This document shows, piece by piece, positions 1 to 5,336 of a DNA stretch of 6,410 nt. Origin of the DNA: CAZDJQ01 sp964505765 (GTDB taxonomy: Bacteria > Patescibacteriota > Microgenomatia > UBA12405 > JAHJSD01); contig CAZDJQ010000036.1 in the NCBI GenBank assembly GCA_964505765.1, forward strand, positions 1 to 6,410, read 5' to 3'. The position numbers and the translations under genes are program-made. A model generated the notes under the pieces. It ran no database searches. It was not told where the DNA came from and saw only the letters and a list, made by a program, of their open reading frames with translations. How positions within the stretch are numbered: the stretch's first letter is position 1; every line of letters starts with the position of its first letter.

Positions 1-29
1 TTGCAAAAAATAGGTTCGGACGGTAAAAT
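1..29 (+). promoter_or_regulatory. Candidate sigma70-type promoter of the rpmF operon
   Basis: TTGCAA at 1-6 (4/6 to the -35 consensus) is followed by a 17-nt spacer and TAAAAT at 24-29 (5/6 to the -10 consensus). Only 7 nt separate the -10 box from the rpmF ATG at 37, so transcription would start at or within a base or two of the start codon. No Shine-Dalgarno sequence precedes the ATG, which fits a leaderless mRNA. The -35 box lies at the very edge of the window, so its upstream context cannot be judged. Confidence 0.4.
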
Positions 30-36
30 ATAGCCT

Positions 37-237
37 ATGGCAGTACCGAAATACCGACCGTCCAGTCATCGACAGGGGAGACGTCGAAGCACCCACAAGC
101 TTAAACTTCCGGATTTAACAGAATGTGAGTTCTGCGGGGCAGTAAAACGGCCGCATTATGCTTGCCCTAACTGTGGGAAATTAGCTAAAAGCAAGAAATC
201 CCAAGAAAAAAATGAATCCAAAAAAGAAAAAAAATAA
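37..237 (+). CDS. rpmF: 50S ribosomal protein L32
   Basis: Small basic protein of the large ribosomal subunit, 66 residues. The N-terminus MAVPKYRPSSHRQGRRRS matches the family's MAVPK..-S-R...RR pattern. Two CxxC pairs (C30/C33 and C43/C46) with the typical G-KRPH-CPNCG spacing form the zinc-ribbon version of L32. After the zinc ribbon a lysine-rich tail of about 18 residues (KSKKSQEKNESKKEKK) extends beyond the usual end near residue 57-60. It is first in a five-gene run, and its last 26 bp overlap the start of nusB. No ribosome binding site is visible, and the promoter-like boxes immediately upstream suggest a leaderless start. Identification is by recognised sequence pattern and is secure. 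Confidence 0.95.
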   Translation: MAVPKYRPSSHRQGRRRSTHKLKLPDLTECEFCGAVKRPHYACPNCGKLAKSKKSQEKNESKKEKK

Positions 238-589
238 ACTAGACCCCAGACACAAACACCGACAAAATATTGTCCAAAATCTATTCAGCTGGGATTTTAA
301 TAAAAAAACGGAATTAGTGCCCAAAGCAAAAGAAATAATTGACAAACAAGACGAGATTGATCAAATTATTAAAGATTGCGCCCCCAAATGGCCGTTAGCA
401 AAAATCAATAAAATTGATATAGCAATATTAAGACTAGCGGTTTATGAAGTATTTTTTGATCAAAAAATACCGACTAAAGTAGCGATTGACGAAGCGGTTG
501 AGTTGGCAAAAGAATTCGGAGCGGAAGGATCACCCGGTTTCGTCAACGGGGTGCTGGGAGCAGCCTATGAAAAGAAAAGTGATGTTTGA
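212..589 (+). CDS. nusB: Transcription antitermination factor NusB
   Basis: NusB is an all-helical RNA-binding protein that, with ribosomal protein S10 (NusE), binds boxA in rRNA leader transcripts and supports antitermination. The 125-residue product is slightly short for the family (about 130-150). The diagnostic C-terminal half is clear: NKIDIAILRLAVYEV (66-80), IPTKVAIDEAVELAKEFG (86-103) and SPGFVNGVL (107-115). The N-terminal helix HRQNIVQNLFSWDF (16-29) matches the R..a.q.L...dF pattern. The ATG at 212 is the only methionine that includes this helix. It lies 26 bp inside rpmF and has no clear Shine-Dalgarno sequence, so it is probably translated by coupling. The gene overlaps the start of rnc. 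Confidence 0.93.
   Translation: MNPKKKKNKLDPRHKHRQNIVQNLFSWDFNKKTELVPKAKEIIDKQDEIDQIIKDCAPKWPLAKINKIDIAILRLAVYEVFFDQKIPTKVAIDEAVELAKEFGAEGSPGFVNGVLGAAYEKKSDV
556..560 (+). promoter_or_regulatory. Shine-Dalgarno sequence that favours the rnc start at 567
   Basis: GGGAG lies 6 nt before the ATG at 567, inside the nusB coding sequence. The alternative ATG at 582 has only an A-rich stretch upstream. This supports 567 as the main start of RNase III. Confidence 0.5.
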
Positions 590-1262
590 AAAACTACAAC
601 AAAAAATCAACATTCAGTTTAATAATCCTAATTTACTTAAACGGGCTTTAACTCATCGGTCCTATTTAAATGAAATCCGCAAAAAAAAGTTAAAATCAAA
701 TGAAAGACTGGAATTTTTAGGAGACGCTGTTTTAGAGCTCTGGGCCACAGAACACCTTTTTCATCTTTTCCCTGAAAAATCAGAGGGAAAATTAACCAAT
801 ATCCGGTCTGCAATTGTCTGCACTAAAAGCCTGGCTGAAATTGCTGAAAATATCAATTTAGGAAAGTATTTATTATTATCCAAAGGCGAGGACAACGGCG
901 GCGGCCGGGACAACCCTTCACTGCTGGCTGATACTTTTGAAGCAGTCGTCGGAGCAGTTTACCAAGATCAAGGTTGGCAAGTAACCAGTGAATTTTTAAA
1001 CCAAAATTTATTAGCAAAACTGAAAAAAATAGGGGAGAGGCAAGAAGTTAAAGACCCCAAAACCAAACTGCAAGAAATCGTCCAGGCTAAGTTAAAAATC
1101 ACCCCGCATTATCAAGTAATTAAACAGACCGGGCCGGATCACGATAAAGAATTCACCGCCGCCGTTTTCTACGGCAAAAACAAAATCACCCAAGGCCGGG
1201 GGCGTTCAAAAGCAGCAGCAGAAAATGCTGCCGCTGAAAGAGCATTGACTAAATTAATCTAA
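567..1262 (+). CDS. rnc: Ribonuclease III
   Basis: Double-strand-specific endoribonuclease that processes rRNA precursors and structured mRNAs as a dimer. With the start at 567 it has 231 residues, the usual length (226 in E. coli). The catalytic domain (about 6-150) has ALTHRSYLNE (27-36) and the signature NERLEFLGDAVLEL, with metal-ligand residues E46, E49 and D53. The second acidic pair is D122 and E125 in LLADTFEAVVG. The C-terminal dsRNA-binding domain (about 163-231) runs from DPKTKLQE to GRGRSKAAAENAAAERAL. The start at 567 overlaps nusB by 23 bp and has GGGAG 6 nt upstream; an ATG at 582 (226 residues) is the alternative. A frame open from 486 is unlikely to be used because it adds residues from the nusB region that do not look like RNase III. 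Confidence 0.95.
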   Translation: MKRKVMFEKLQQKINIQFNNPNLLKRALTHRSYLNEIRKKKLKSNERLEFLGDAVLELWATEHLFHLFPEKSEGKLTNIRSAIVCTKSLAEIAENINLGKYLLLSKGEDNGGGRDNPSLLADTFEAVVGAVYQDQGWQVTSEFLNQNLLAKLKKIGERQEVKDPKTKLQEIVQAKLKITPHYQVIKQTGPDHDKEFTAAVFYGKNKITQGRGRSKAAAENAAAERALTKLI

Positions 1263-1273
1263 AACGATAAAAT

Positions 1274-1278
1274 AAAGG
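1274..1278 (+). promoter_or_regulatory. Ribosome binding site of rpsP
   Basis: AAAGG ends 5 nt before the rpsP ATG at 1284, in the 21-nt gap after rnc. It is short but well placed. The gap holds no promoter or terminator that I can see. Confidence 0.4.
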
Positions 1279-1283
1279 CTAGT

Positions 1284-1517
1284 ATGCTGAAAATTAAAAT
1301 GTCGCAACGAGGAAAAAGAAACCAGCGCACCTGGAGAATCATTGTTGCCGAAGCAAAATCCAAACGCGACGGTAAATATACTGATAATCTCGGTTACTAC
1401 AACCCTCATACCGACGAATTTGACATTGATAAAAAGAAACTTAAATACTGGCGGGATCACGGAGCGCAACTAACCGAAGGAACAAAAAAAATACTTAAAA
1501 GTAAAAAAATTATATGA
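1284..1517 (+). CDS. rpsP: 30S ribosomal protein S16
   Basis: Small-subunit ribosomal protein that binds 16S rRNA and aids 30S assembly. The 77 residues match the family throughout: MLKIKMSQRGKRNQRTWRII at the N-terminus, SKRDGKYTDNLGYYNP (26-41) in the middle, then the helix KLKYWRDHGAQLTEG (52-66) and a short basic tail ending in KII. Length is normal (about 75-90). It starts 21 nt after rnc, and its stop codon overlaps the khpA start as ATGA. The rpsP-khpA pair is a common bacterial arrangement, usually followed by rimM and trmD. Those are absent here because the cluster ends at the convergent pilO gene. Confidence 0.95.
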   Translation: MLKIKMSQRGKRNQRTWRIIVAEAKSKRDGKYTDNLGYYNPHTDEFDIDKKKLKYWRDHGAQLTEGTKKILKSKKII

Positions 1518-1750
1518 AAAATCTACTTAGTTTTATCATCGAAAATATTGTTGACGACCCAAAAGAAATTGAGATACAAGAAGAAGTCATTGATGATCAA
1601 ATCCGATTGACCATATTTGCTCCGAAAGAACAAATTGGACCGATTATCGGGAAAGGCGGAAAAACCATTAAAGCAATTAAAAGGATTCTTTCCGTAAAAG
1701 CGCAAGATCAATACTTTACTCTTGAAGTGGAAGAAAGACAAGCCTCATAA
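1514..1750 (+). CDS. khpA: KH domain RNA-binding protein KhpA (YlqC family)
   Basis: Small single-KH-domain protein. In Gram-positive bacteria KhpA partners with KhpB (Jag/EloR) to bind RNAs linked to cell elongation and division. The 78 residues contain the RNA-binding GxxG loop as GKGG (46-49), flanked by IIGKGGKTIKAIKRIL, and an N-terminal FIIENIVDDPKEIEI typical of YlqC proteins. The start codon overlaps the rpsP stop (ATGA), with no strong Shine-Dalgarno sequence, so translation is probably coupled to rpsP. The TAA at 1748-1750 lies within the 3' end of the opposing pilO gene. Whether this genome has a KhpB partner cannot be seen here. Confidence 0.88.
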   Translation: MKNLLSFIIENIVDDPKEIEIQEEVIDDQIRLTIFAPKEQIGPIIGKGGKTIKAIKRILSVKAQDQYFTLEVEERQAS

Positions 1751-2473
1751 AAACGGATCTTCTTTCGGCGCATCCAGCTCTCCCTCTGGAATAACGATCG
1801 GTTCGATTTCAGTTAATATAAAATCATTTAACTTATCGAACAGGGCTAATTCCTCTTTATCCAAAATCAATTCCTCAGTTGTTAGACTATCGACTTCCTC
1901 GACTTTTATCGGCGGCCTGTAGAATGTCAATAAGCTCAATTCCATCCGTAATCGATCCCCCTCTCTTCCCAAACTGGCAATTTTGCAATCCTTGATTTCA
2001 AATAAAGGCAGTCTTCTCTCAAAAGATAATAATAAATCAAGTAAATCCTCGGTTCTCCCGATAACTTTTACTTTTAAGGGCAGTTCTTCAATCCGCTTAA
2101 CCTCAAGGTTTTCCTCATCGCTTTTTTCAATTACCCCCGGGGAGAAACTCAACTCCTCAATCAAAAAACCGGGATCATTGACAGCTTCTCTTAAAGATTG
2201 CAGGATAATTGGAATGTTCTTATCTTCGGGCAGTGCTGCAACTGAAATTTTTGCTCTTTGCTCTAATTCCGCCTCATCTAGAGAAGAGAGCAGCAAGTGT
2301 TTTGTTCTCAGTTCATTAATTTTACTTTTTTCCGCAGCTAATTGACTGTTTTGGTCAGACAAATACTGGATTTGGCCGGGCAGTAAAACAATCAGGGAGA
2401 TTACGGCGGCGACAATAATCAACCCCGGCACTAAGGCAAAACTATATTTTTCAAGATTAAATCCTAATTTCAT
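1745..2473 (-). CDS. pilO: Type IV pilus inner-membrane protein, PilO-like
   Basis: Likely PilO, which pairs with PilN in the inner membrane and links the PilM ring to the rest of the pilus machine. The 242 residues show a short cytoplasmic N-terminus, one membrane helix (about 12-32, FALVPGLIIVAAVISLIVLL), a probable coiled coil (about 35-65) and a periplasmic alpha/beta domain (about 80-185). The ATG at 2473 is chosen over an in-frame ATG at 2500 because GGAGG lies 7 nt before it and it overlaps the pilN stop as ATGA. Beyond the PilO-like core there is an acidic tail of about 50 residues (192-242). Sequence similarity within PilO is low in general, so the call rests on topology and on order after pilM and pilN. 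Its stop overlaps khpA by 6 bp. Confidence 0.75.
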   Translation of the reverse strand: MKLGFNLEKYSFALVPGLIIVAAVISLIVLLPGQIQYLSDQNSQLAAEKSKINELRTKHLLLSSLDEAELEQRAKISVAALPEDKNIPIILQSLREAVNDPGFLIEELSFSPGVIEKSDEENLEVKRIEELPLKVKVIGRTEDLLDLLLSFERRLPLFEIKDCKIASLGREGDRLRMELSLLTFYRPPIKVEEVDSLTTEELILDKEELALFDKLNDFILTEIEPIVIPEGELDAPKEDPFL

Positions 2474-3006
2474 TCTCTTACCTCCAGAACAAAATTCCAA
2501 CGGCCGAATTCATCCTGCCCTAAACCAGTCAAGTCAATTTTAGTATAATTTTCTTCCCGCTCCAGTTTTTTTAAATCCTGCTCCAATCGGTCTAAATAAA
2601 TCAAATCCGGAACCGACCCGCCCAAGGTAATCGCTTTAGCTTTTAAATCCAAACGATTAATATTAGTTTCTTCCGGCAAATAACTGATTAACTGATTAAA
2701 ACTGTCATAAAACAACGGCCGTTTTTCTAAAACATCAGCTGCTAATTTAAGTCTTAAACGCAGCGCCTGCTGTAAACTGGCCTGGGGAGAAAACTGCTCA
2801 AGAGCATTATTAACATTTTGTTTACTGCTTTCCAAAGCACTTAAGCGAAACCTGAAAAACAAACGTCCGGCAACAACTAATCCTAAAATTACCAGCCAGA
2901 TCAGCACTACAATTCCAGCTAGTTTTTTTAACTTTTTTTCAAGTTTAATTGCCTGCAGCTCAAATCTCGTCGCCGCCGGCAATAAATTTATATCAATTTC
3001 TTTCAT
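2470..3006 (-). CDS. pilN: Type IV pilus assembly protein PilN
   Basis: Bitopic inner-membrane protein whose cytoplasmic N-terminal peptide docks into PilM and whose periplasmic part pairs with PilO. The 178 residues begin MKEIDINLLP, which contains the INLLP motif that defines the PilM-binding segment. A basic stretch (21-29), one membrane helix (about 29-49, LAGIVVLIWLVILGLVVAGRL), a coiled-coil region (about 55-100) and a periplasmic domain follow. The periplasmic segment FNQLISYLPEETNINRLDL is typical of PilN. It starts 2 nt after the pilM stop with a weak GGAA about 5 nt upstream, and its TGA overlaps the pilO ATG. The pilM-pilN-pilO order is the standard one. Confidence 0.87.
   Translation of the reverse strand: MKEIDINLLPAATRFELQAIKLEKKLKKLAGIVVLIWLVILGLVVAGRLFFRFRLSALESSKQNVNNALEQFSPQASLQQALRLRLKLAADVLEKRPLFYDSFNQLISYLPEETNINRLDLKAKAITLGGSVPDLIYLDRLEQDLKKLEREENYTKIDLTGLGQDEFGRWNFVLEVRE
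2481..2485 (-). promoter_or_regulatory. Strong ribosome binding site that fixes the pilO start
   Basis: On the minus strand GGAGG lies 7 nt before the ATG at 2473. It is the best Shine-Dalgarno match in the window. It decides against the in-frame ATG at 2500, which would lie 31 bp inside pilN. Confidence 0.75.
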
Positions 3007-3008
3007 TG

Positions 3009-4019
3009 CTATTCCATCAAACCTCTAGTCGCCAGGCCGACAGCCACCGCAAACCGGGCTCCTTCTTTTTTAACTTCAAAAGGCGGTTGTTTCTTAATCT
3101 CTATCTTATTAAAAGGCTGGGCCACTTGCACTTCCAACCCTAATGTTTTTGCTATTTCTTCTGAAAAACCCGGCATCAGCACCCCGCCGCCCGTCAAGAT
3201 AATCACCTCAATATCTTTTCCCCATTCTTCCTTGACGGATAATAACATCTTTTTAATACTATTAATGTATTTTTCCCAGATCGGCTGCATTGCCTGCCGA
3301 ACCTTATTTTCCAACTGGCCTTTTTCAAACCCGTAAGCGCGGCGGTAGCTTTCAGCTTCATTTTGGTCCAGCCCAAGCGATAAACTAATTGCCCGGCTAA
3401 ACCCTTTGGCCCCAATTGGAACCGTCCTGGTCAAATAAACTTGGCCGGCTTTGCAGGAAGCAAAATAACTATGGTCATGAGCCATGTCAACAATCAAAGT
3501 CGGCAATTGCTCAACTGAAAAATAGCGGGCTAAAGCAACACTGGGAATTTCTAAAGCAATCAAATCTAAATCTGCTTTTTTCCCTAAATCAACATATTTA
3601 CTAACTGTCTTTTTCGGAGCGGCCGCGACAAAGACTAATACCCGGTCATCATCGTCTTTATCAACTATCTGGTAATCCAACTGCACTTTATCTAAAGGGT
3701 AGGGGATAAAGGTTTCTGCCTCAAACTTTAAGGCCGACCGGACTTCACTTTCCTTCATCGGCGGAAACCACTTCAACCGGCTGACCACTTCGCTTTCCGG
3801 TAAACTGACAACCGCTTTTTTAGTAGTCACCCCGGCATCTTCTTTTAAGCCTTGAATTGCTTTAGCCAAAGTTTTTATTTTTTCTTCAGTGTTGGCGGCA
3901 CTCAAAGAAATCGGGGTTGGAGTTTCACCGGCAGACTGCAAAACTAAACCACCGCTTTCCTTTTTAACCTGAATTAATTTTATGGAAGAATTTCCAATGT
4001 CCAATCCAAAAAAGCTCAT
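3009..4019 (-). CDS. pilM: Type IV pilus assembly protein PilM (actin-like ATPase fold)
   Basis: Cytoplasmic actin/FtsA-like protein that binds ATP and the N-terminal peptide of PilN to form the inner ring of the type IV pilus machine. The 336 residues are near the family norm (about 350). The first phosphate motif is FGLDIGNSSIKLIQV (4-18). The SHS2-like 1C region includes SEVRSALKFEAETFIPYPLD (91-110), a characteristic PilM segment. The adenosine motif is ILTGGGVLMPGF (274-285). The second phosphate motif reads VDMAHDHSYFAS (177-188), where a DIG-type sequence is usual, so nucleotide contacts may differ. No Shine-Dalgarno sequence precedes the ATG, and promoter-like boxes lie 9 nt upstream. 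It is followed after 2 nt by pilN. Confidence 0.92.
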   Translation of the reverse strand: MSFFGLDIGNSSIKLIQVKKESGGLVLQSAGETPTPISLSAANTEEKIKTLAKAIQGLKEDAGVTTKKAVVSLPESEVVSRLKWFPPMKESEVRSALKFEAETFIPYPLDKVQLDYQIVDKDDDDRVLVFVAAAPKKTVSKYVDLGKKADLDLIALEIPSVALARYFSVEQLPTLIVDMAHDHSYFASCKAGQVYLTRTVPIGAKGFSRAISLSLGLDQNEAESYRRAYGFEKGQLENKVRQAMQPIWEKYINSIKKMLLSVKEEWGKDIEVIILTGGGVLMPGFSEEIAKTLGLEVQVAQPFNKIEIKKQPPFEVKKEGARFAVAVGLATRGLME

Positions 4020-4028
4020 CTTAAATTC

Positions 4029-4057
4029 ATTCTAACAATAGACAAGCCCGGAGGCAA
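4029..4057 (-). promoter_or_regulatory. Candidate promoter of pilM-pilN-pilO
   Basis: On the minus strand TTGCCT (4057-4052, 4/6) and TAGAAT (4034-4029, 5/6) are separated by exactly 17 nt. The -10 box ends 9 nt before the pilM ATG. Transcription from it would leave a leader of only about 2-3 nt, matching the missing ribosome binding site. It could give pilMNO a source of expression independent of the genes upstream. It is weak as a stand-alone prediction. Confidence 0.33.
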
Positions 4058-4061
4058 GTCT
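4040..4061. other. Short interrupted hairpin between pilX-like gene and pilM
   Basis: AGAC-AA-GCC, loop CGGA, GGC-AA-GTCT: two paired blocks of 4 and 3 bp with a symmetric 2x2 mismatch between them. It lies in the 53-nt gap between the pilX-like stop and the pilM start. No T run follows on either strand, so it is not a convincing terminator. It overlaps the spacer and -35 region of the candidate pilM promoter. Confidence 0.3.
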
Positions 4062-4072
4062 GTTGCCGGTTG

Positions 4073-4918
4073 CTAAATCCCCTGTATTCCGGTTCCGGAG
4101 AAAATAACATTAAATAGAGCATTAGGTATAATATCCCAACTTTTAAACATTCTTATCCGCCGGCTTATTTTTTCACCTTCGCTTGTCGGCTCGACTTCGG
4201 CAGTAGAATAAATTTCATATCCCTGTGAAGGAAACTCATCTCCTCTTACTCCTAACGGGGTTTGATTATAAAATGGTTTCAAAACCAAAAACAGCGGTGT
4301 TCCGGGTAAACCGCTAATCTCATAACTATGCGCTAAATCAGAACACGCCGACCCGGCCGCATTATCAAAATTATTACCGTTGTCTCCGGGATCGCTTGCC
4401 CAACGGCGGATATCATAACTACCGCCGTCTTGATAAAAATAAGTAATTTCCAATGCCGCTTCATTAGCCCAACAAACCGTTATTTCATTACTGTCATAGC
4501 CGGCATCAAAATTTATCGTCCCGTCGTCATTATGTTCACGAAGCCAGACCACGACCGATTCTCCGGAACGAACAAAATCTTGAGGATATATATATTCCGT
4601 ATTGCCGCCAACTTCAGTAATATTAACGTTTACCTCTTCCACTCCCAAATCAGAGCCGACAATGCTGACATCGGTTTCTCCTTGCTTCAACTGCCGCAAT
4701 GCCTCTTCAATTCCGGCCTCGGCGGCGGAAAAGGCTTTGGCCGATTCCTGCTCTTTTTCACTAATACTGACATCGGTTACTGAACGGCGGGACATTGACA
4801 GACCCAAAGTCAAAGCCACTGCCATTACGGTCAAAACAATCAGTGCAATCTGCCCGGCAGAAGACTGCTGAATGGCTAAATGGTTTAATGGTTCAATTGC
4901 TCTTTTCTTTAAACTCAT
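4073..4918 (-). CDS. PilX-like pilus assembly / minor pilin protein
   Basis: Membrane-anchored, otherwise exported 281-residue protein. A hydrophobic segment AGQIALIVLTVMAVALTLGL (21-40) is followed by RRSVTDVSISEKEQESAKAF and the PilX_N hallmark SAAEAGIEEALRQL (64-77). The rest is a beta-rich, Asp/Asn/Gly-rich domain with two cysteines (near residues 149 and 193). No classical prepilin E5 follows the glycine before the hydrophobic stretch. Proteins of this type accompany pilus genes in Patescibacteria and probably act as minor pilins or tip components. The ATG at 4918 overlaps the stop of the four-helix-bundle gene (ATGA) and has no Shine-Dalgarno sequence. Residues 1-16 (MSLKKRAIEPLNHLAI) are encoded by the inverted end of the inserted cassette, and no other in-frame ATG precedes the membrane segment. 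Confidence 0.72.
   Translation of the reverse strand: MSLKKRAIEPLNHLAIQQSSAGQIALIVLTVMAVALTLGLSMSRRSVTDVSISEKEQESAKAFSAAEAGIEEALRQLKQGETDVSIVGSDLGVEEVNVNITEVGGNTEYIYPQDFVRSGESVVVWLREHNDDGTINFDAGYDSNEITVCWANEAALEITYFYQDGGSYDIRRWASDPGDNGNNFDNAAGSACSDLAHSYEISGLPGTPLFLVLKPFYNQTPLGVRGDEFPSQGYEIYSTAEVEPTSEGEKISRRIRMFKSWDIIPNALFNVIFSGTGIQGI
4870..4893 (+). repeat. Inverted end A of the cassette (inside the pilX-like gene)
   Basis: Starts GAATGGCTAAATGGTTTAAT on the plus strand and matches the reverse complement of 5315-5338 at 21 of 24 positions. On the minus strand it is coding: codons 9-16 of the pilX-like gene and the last base of codon 17. The three differences become one G-U wobble and two mismatches in the transcript stem. 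Confidence 0.8.
4872..4895 (+). repeat. Three tandem 8-bp units at end A
   Basis: ATGGCTAA, ATGGTTTA and ATGGTTCA lie head to tail. They share ATGGYT with variation at the last two bases. The 8-bp period is not a multiple of three, so it does not arise from a repeated peptide in the pilX-like frame. Confidence 0.75.
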
Positions 4919-5289
4919 TTTTTTAACTTTATCTGAGTAATTTTTATTAAATAATTTATTTCCCTAGGCAATGTTTTAAGAACTTTTATAATATATCCCT
5001 TGTGTTTATTATTAATCAACATTCGTTTAAAAGCTCTGCCCGTCCAATGAATTGATTCTTGAGCAGAACCTCGAGCAATGTAATAAAAACTTTGTTTATC
5101 CTTTTTATGGTATCTACCAAAACCTTCAGCGATATTTCCCCCAATAGAATCAGTTGAATCAACCCACTGCACCCCTAGAGTTCTCTTATTAAACCAATCC
5201 CACTTATCAACTAGAGCCCAAATATAATCTGATATTCCAGTTGCCTTCTTATAAGCTTCTATATCGTTCAGTTTTAAATATTTTTCCAT
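4915..5289 (-). CDS. Four helix bundle protein (23S rRNA intervening sequence protein family)
   Basis: Small 124-residue protein of the S23/IVP family, whose members form four-helix bundles and pentamers and include the Avd accessory protein of diversity-generating retroelements. Family marks are the start MEKYLKLNDIEAYKKA, the central SIGGNIAEGFGRYHKKDK (48-65), and FYYIARGSAQES (68-79) with the conserved GS. Positively charged helices (83-124) suggest nucleic-acid binding, as for Avd. The biochemical role of most members is unknown, and I do not assign one. No reverse transcriptase or variable repeat is visible, so a retroelement link is not supported. A TAGAAT box ends 7 nt before the ATG, with no Shine-Dalgarno sequence. 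The stop overlaps the pilX-like start. It is AT-rich and looks inserted. Confidence 0.88.
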   Translation of the reverse strand: MEKYLKLNDIEAYKKATGISDYIWALVDKWDWFNKRTLGVQWVDSTDSIGGNIAEGFGRYHKKDKQSFYYIARGSAQESIHWTGRAFKRMLINNKHKGYIIKVLKTLPREINYLIKITQIKLKK

Positions 5290-5296
5290 ATTTACT

Positions 5297-5302
5297 ATTC
5301 TA
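5297..5302 (-). promoter_or_regulatory. Possible -10 box of the four-helix-bundle gene
   Basis: TAGAAT on the minus strand (5/6 to consensus) ends 7 nt before the ATG at 5289. The region 17 nt further upstream falls in the 8-bp repeats (GTTAAA-like) and makes a poor -35 box. AT-richness makes a chance match plausible. Confidence 0.25.
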
Positions 5303-5304
5303 TA

Positions 5305-5336
5305 TTAACCATTTAACTATTTAACCATCTAGCCAT
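5305..5336 (-). repeat. Four tandem 8-bp units at end B
   Basis: On the minus strand ATGGCTAG, ATGGTTAA, ATAGTTAA and ATGGTTAA lie head to tail just upstream of the four-helix-bundle gene. They have the same unit length and consensus as the three units at the other end, in inverted orientation. End B has one more unit than end A. Confidence 0.78.

Noticed and set aside
1254..1469. Open frame on the minus strand opposite rpsP
   Set aside because: It lies wholly opposite a confidently identified ribosomal protein gene and shows no recognisable protein features.
1722..2345. Plus-strand open frames opposite pilO
   Set aside because: They are Ser-rich products of the frame opposite a Glu/Asp/Leu-rich gene, without ribosome binding sites or family resemblance.
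4040..4061. Hairpin after the pilX-like gene as an intrinsic terminator
   Set aside because: The stem is broken by a symmetric 2x2 mismatch and no T run follows on the minus strand.
4915..5289. Four-helix-bundle gene as the Avd of a diversity-generating retroelement
   Set aside because: There is no reverse transcriptase, template repeat or variable repeat in the window. The family resemblance alone does not support it.
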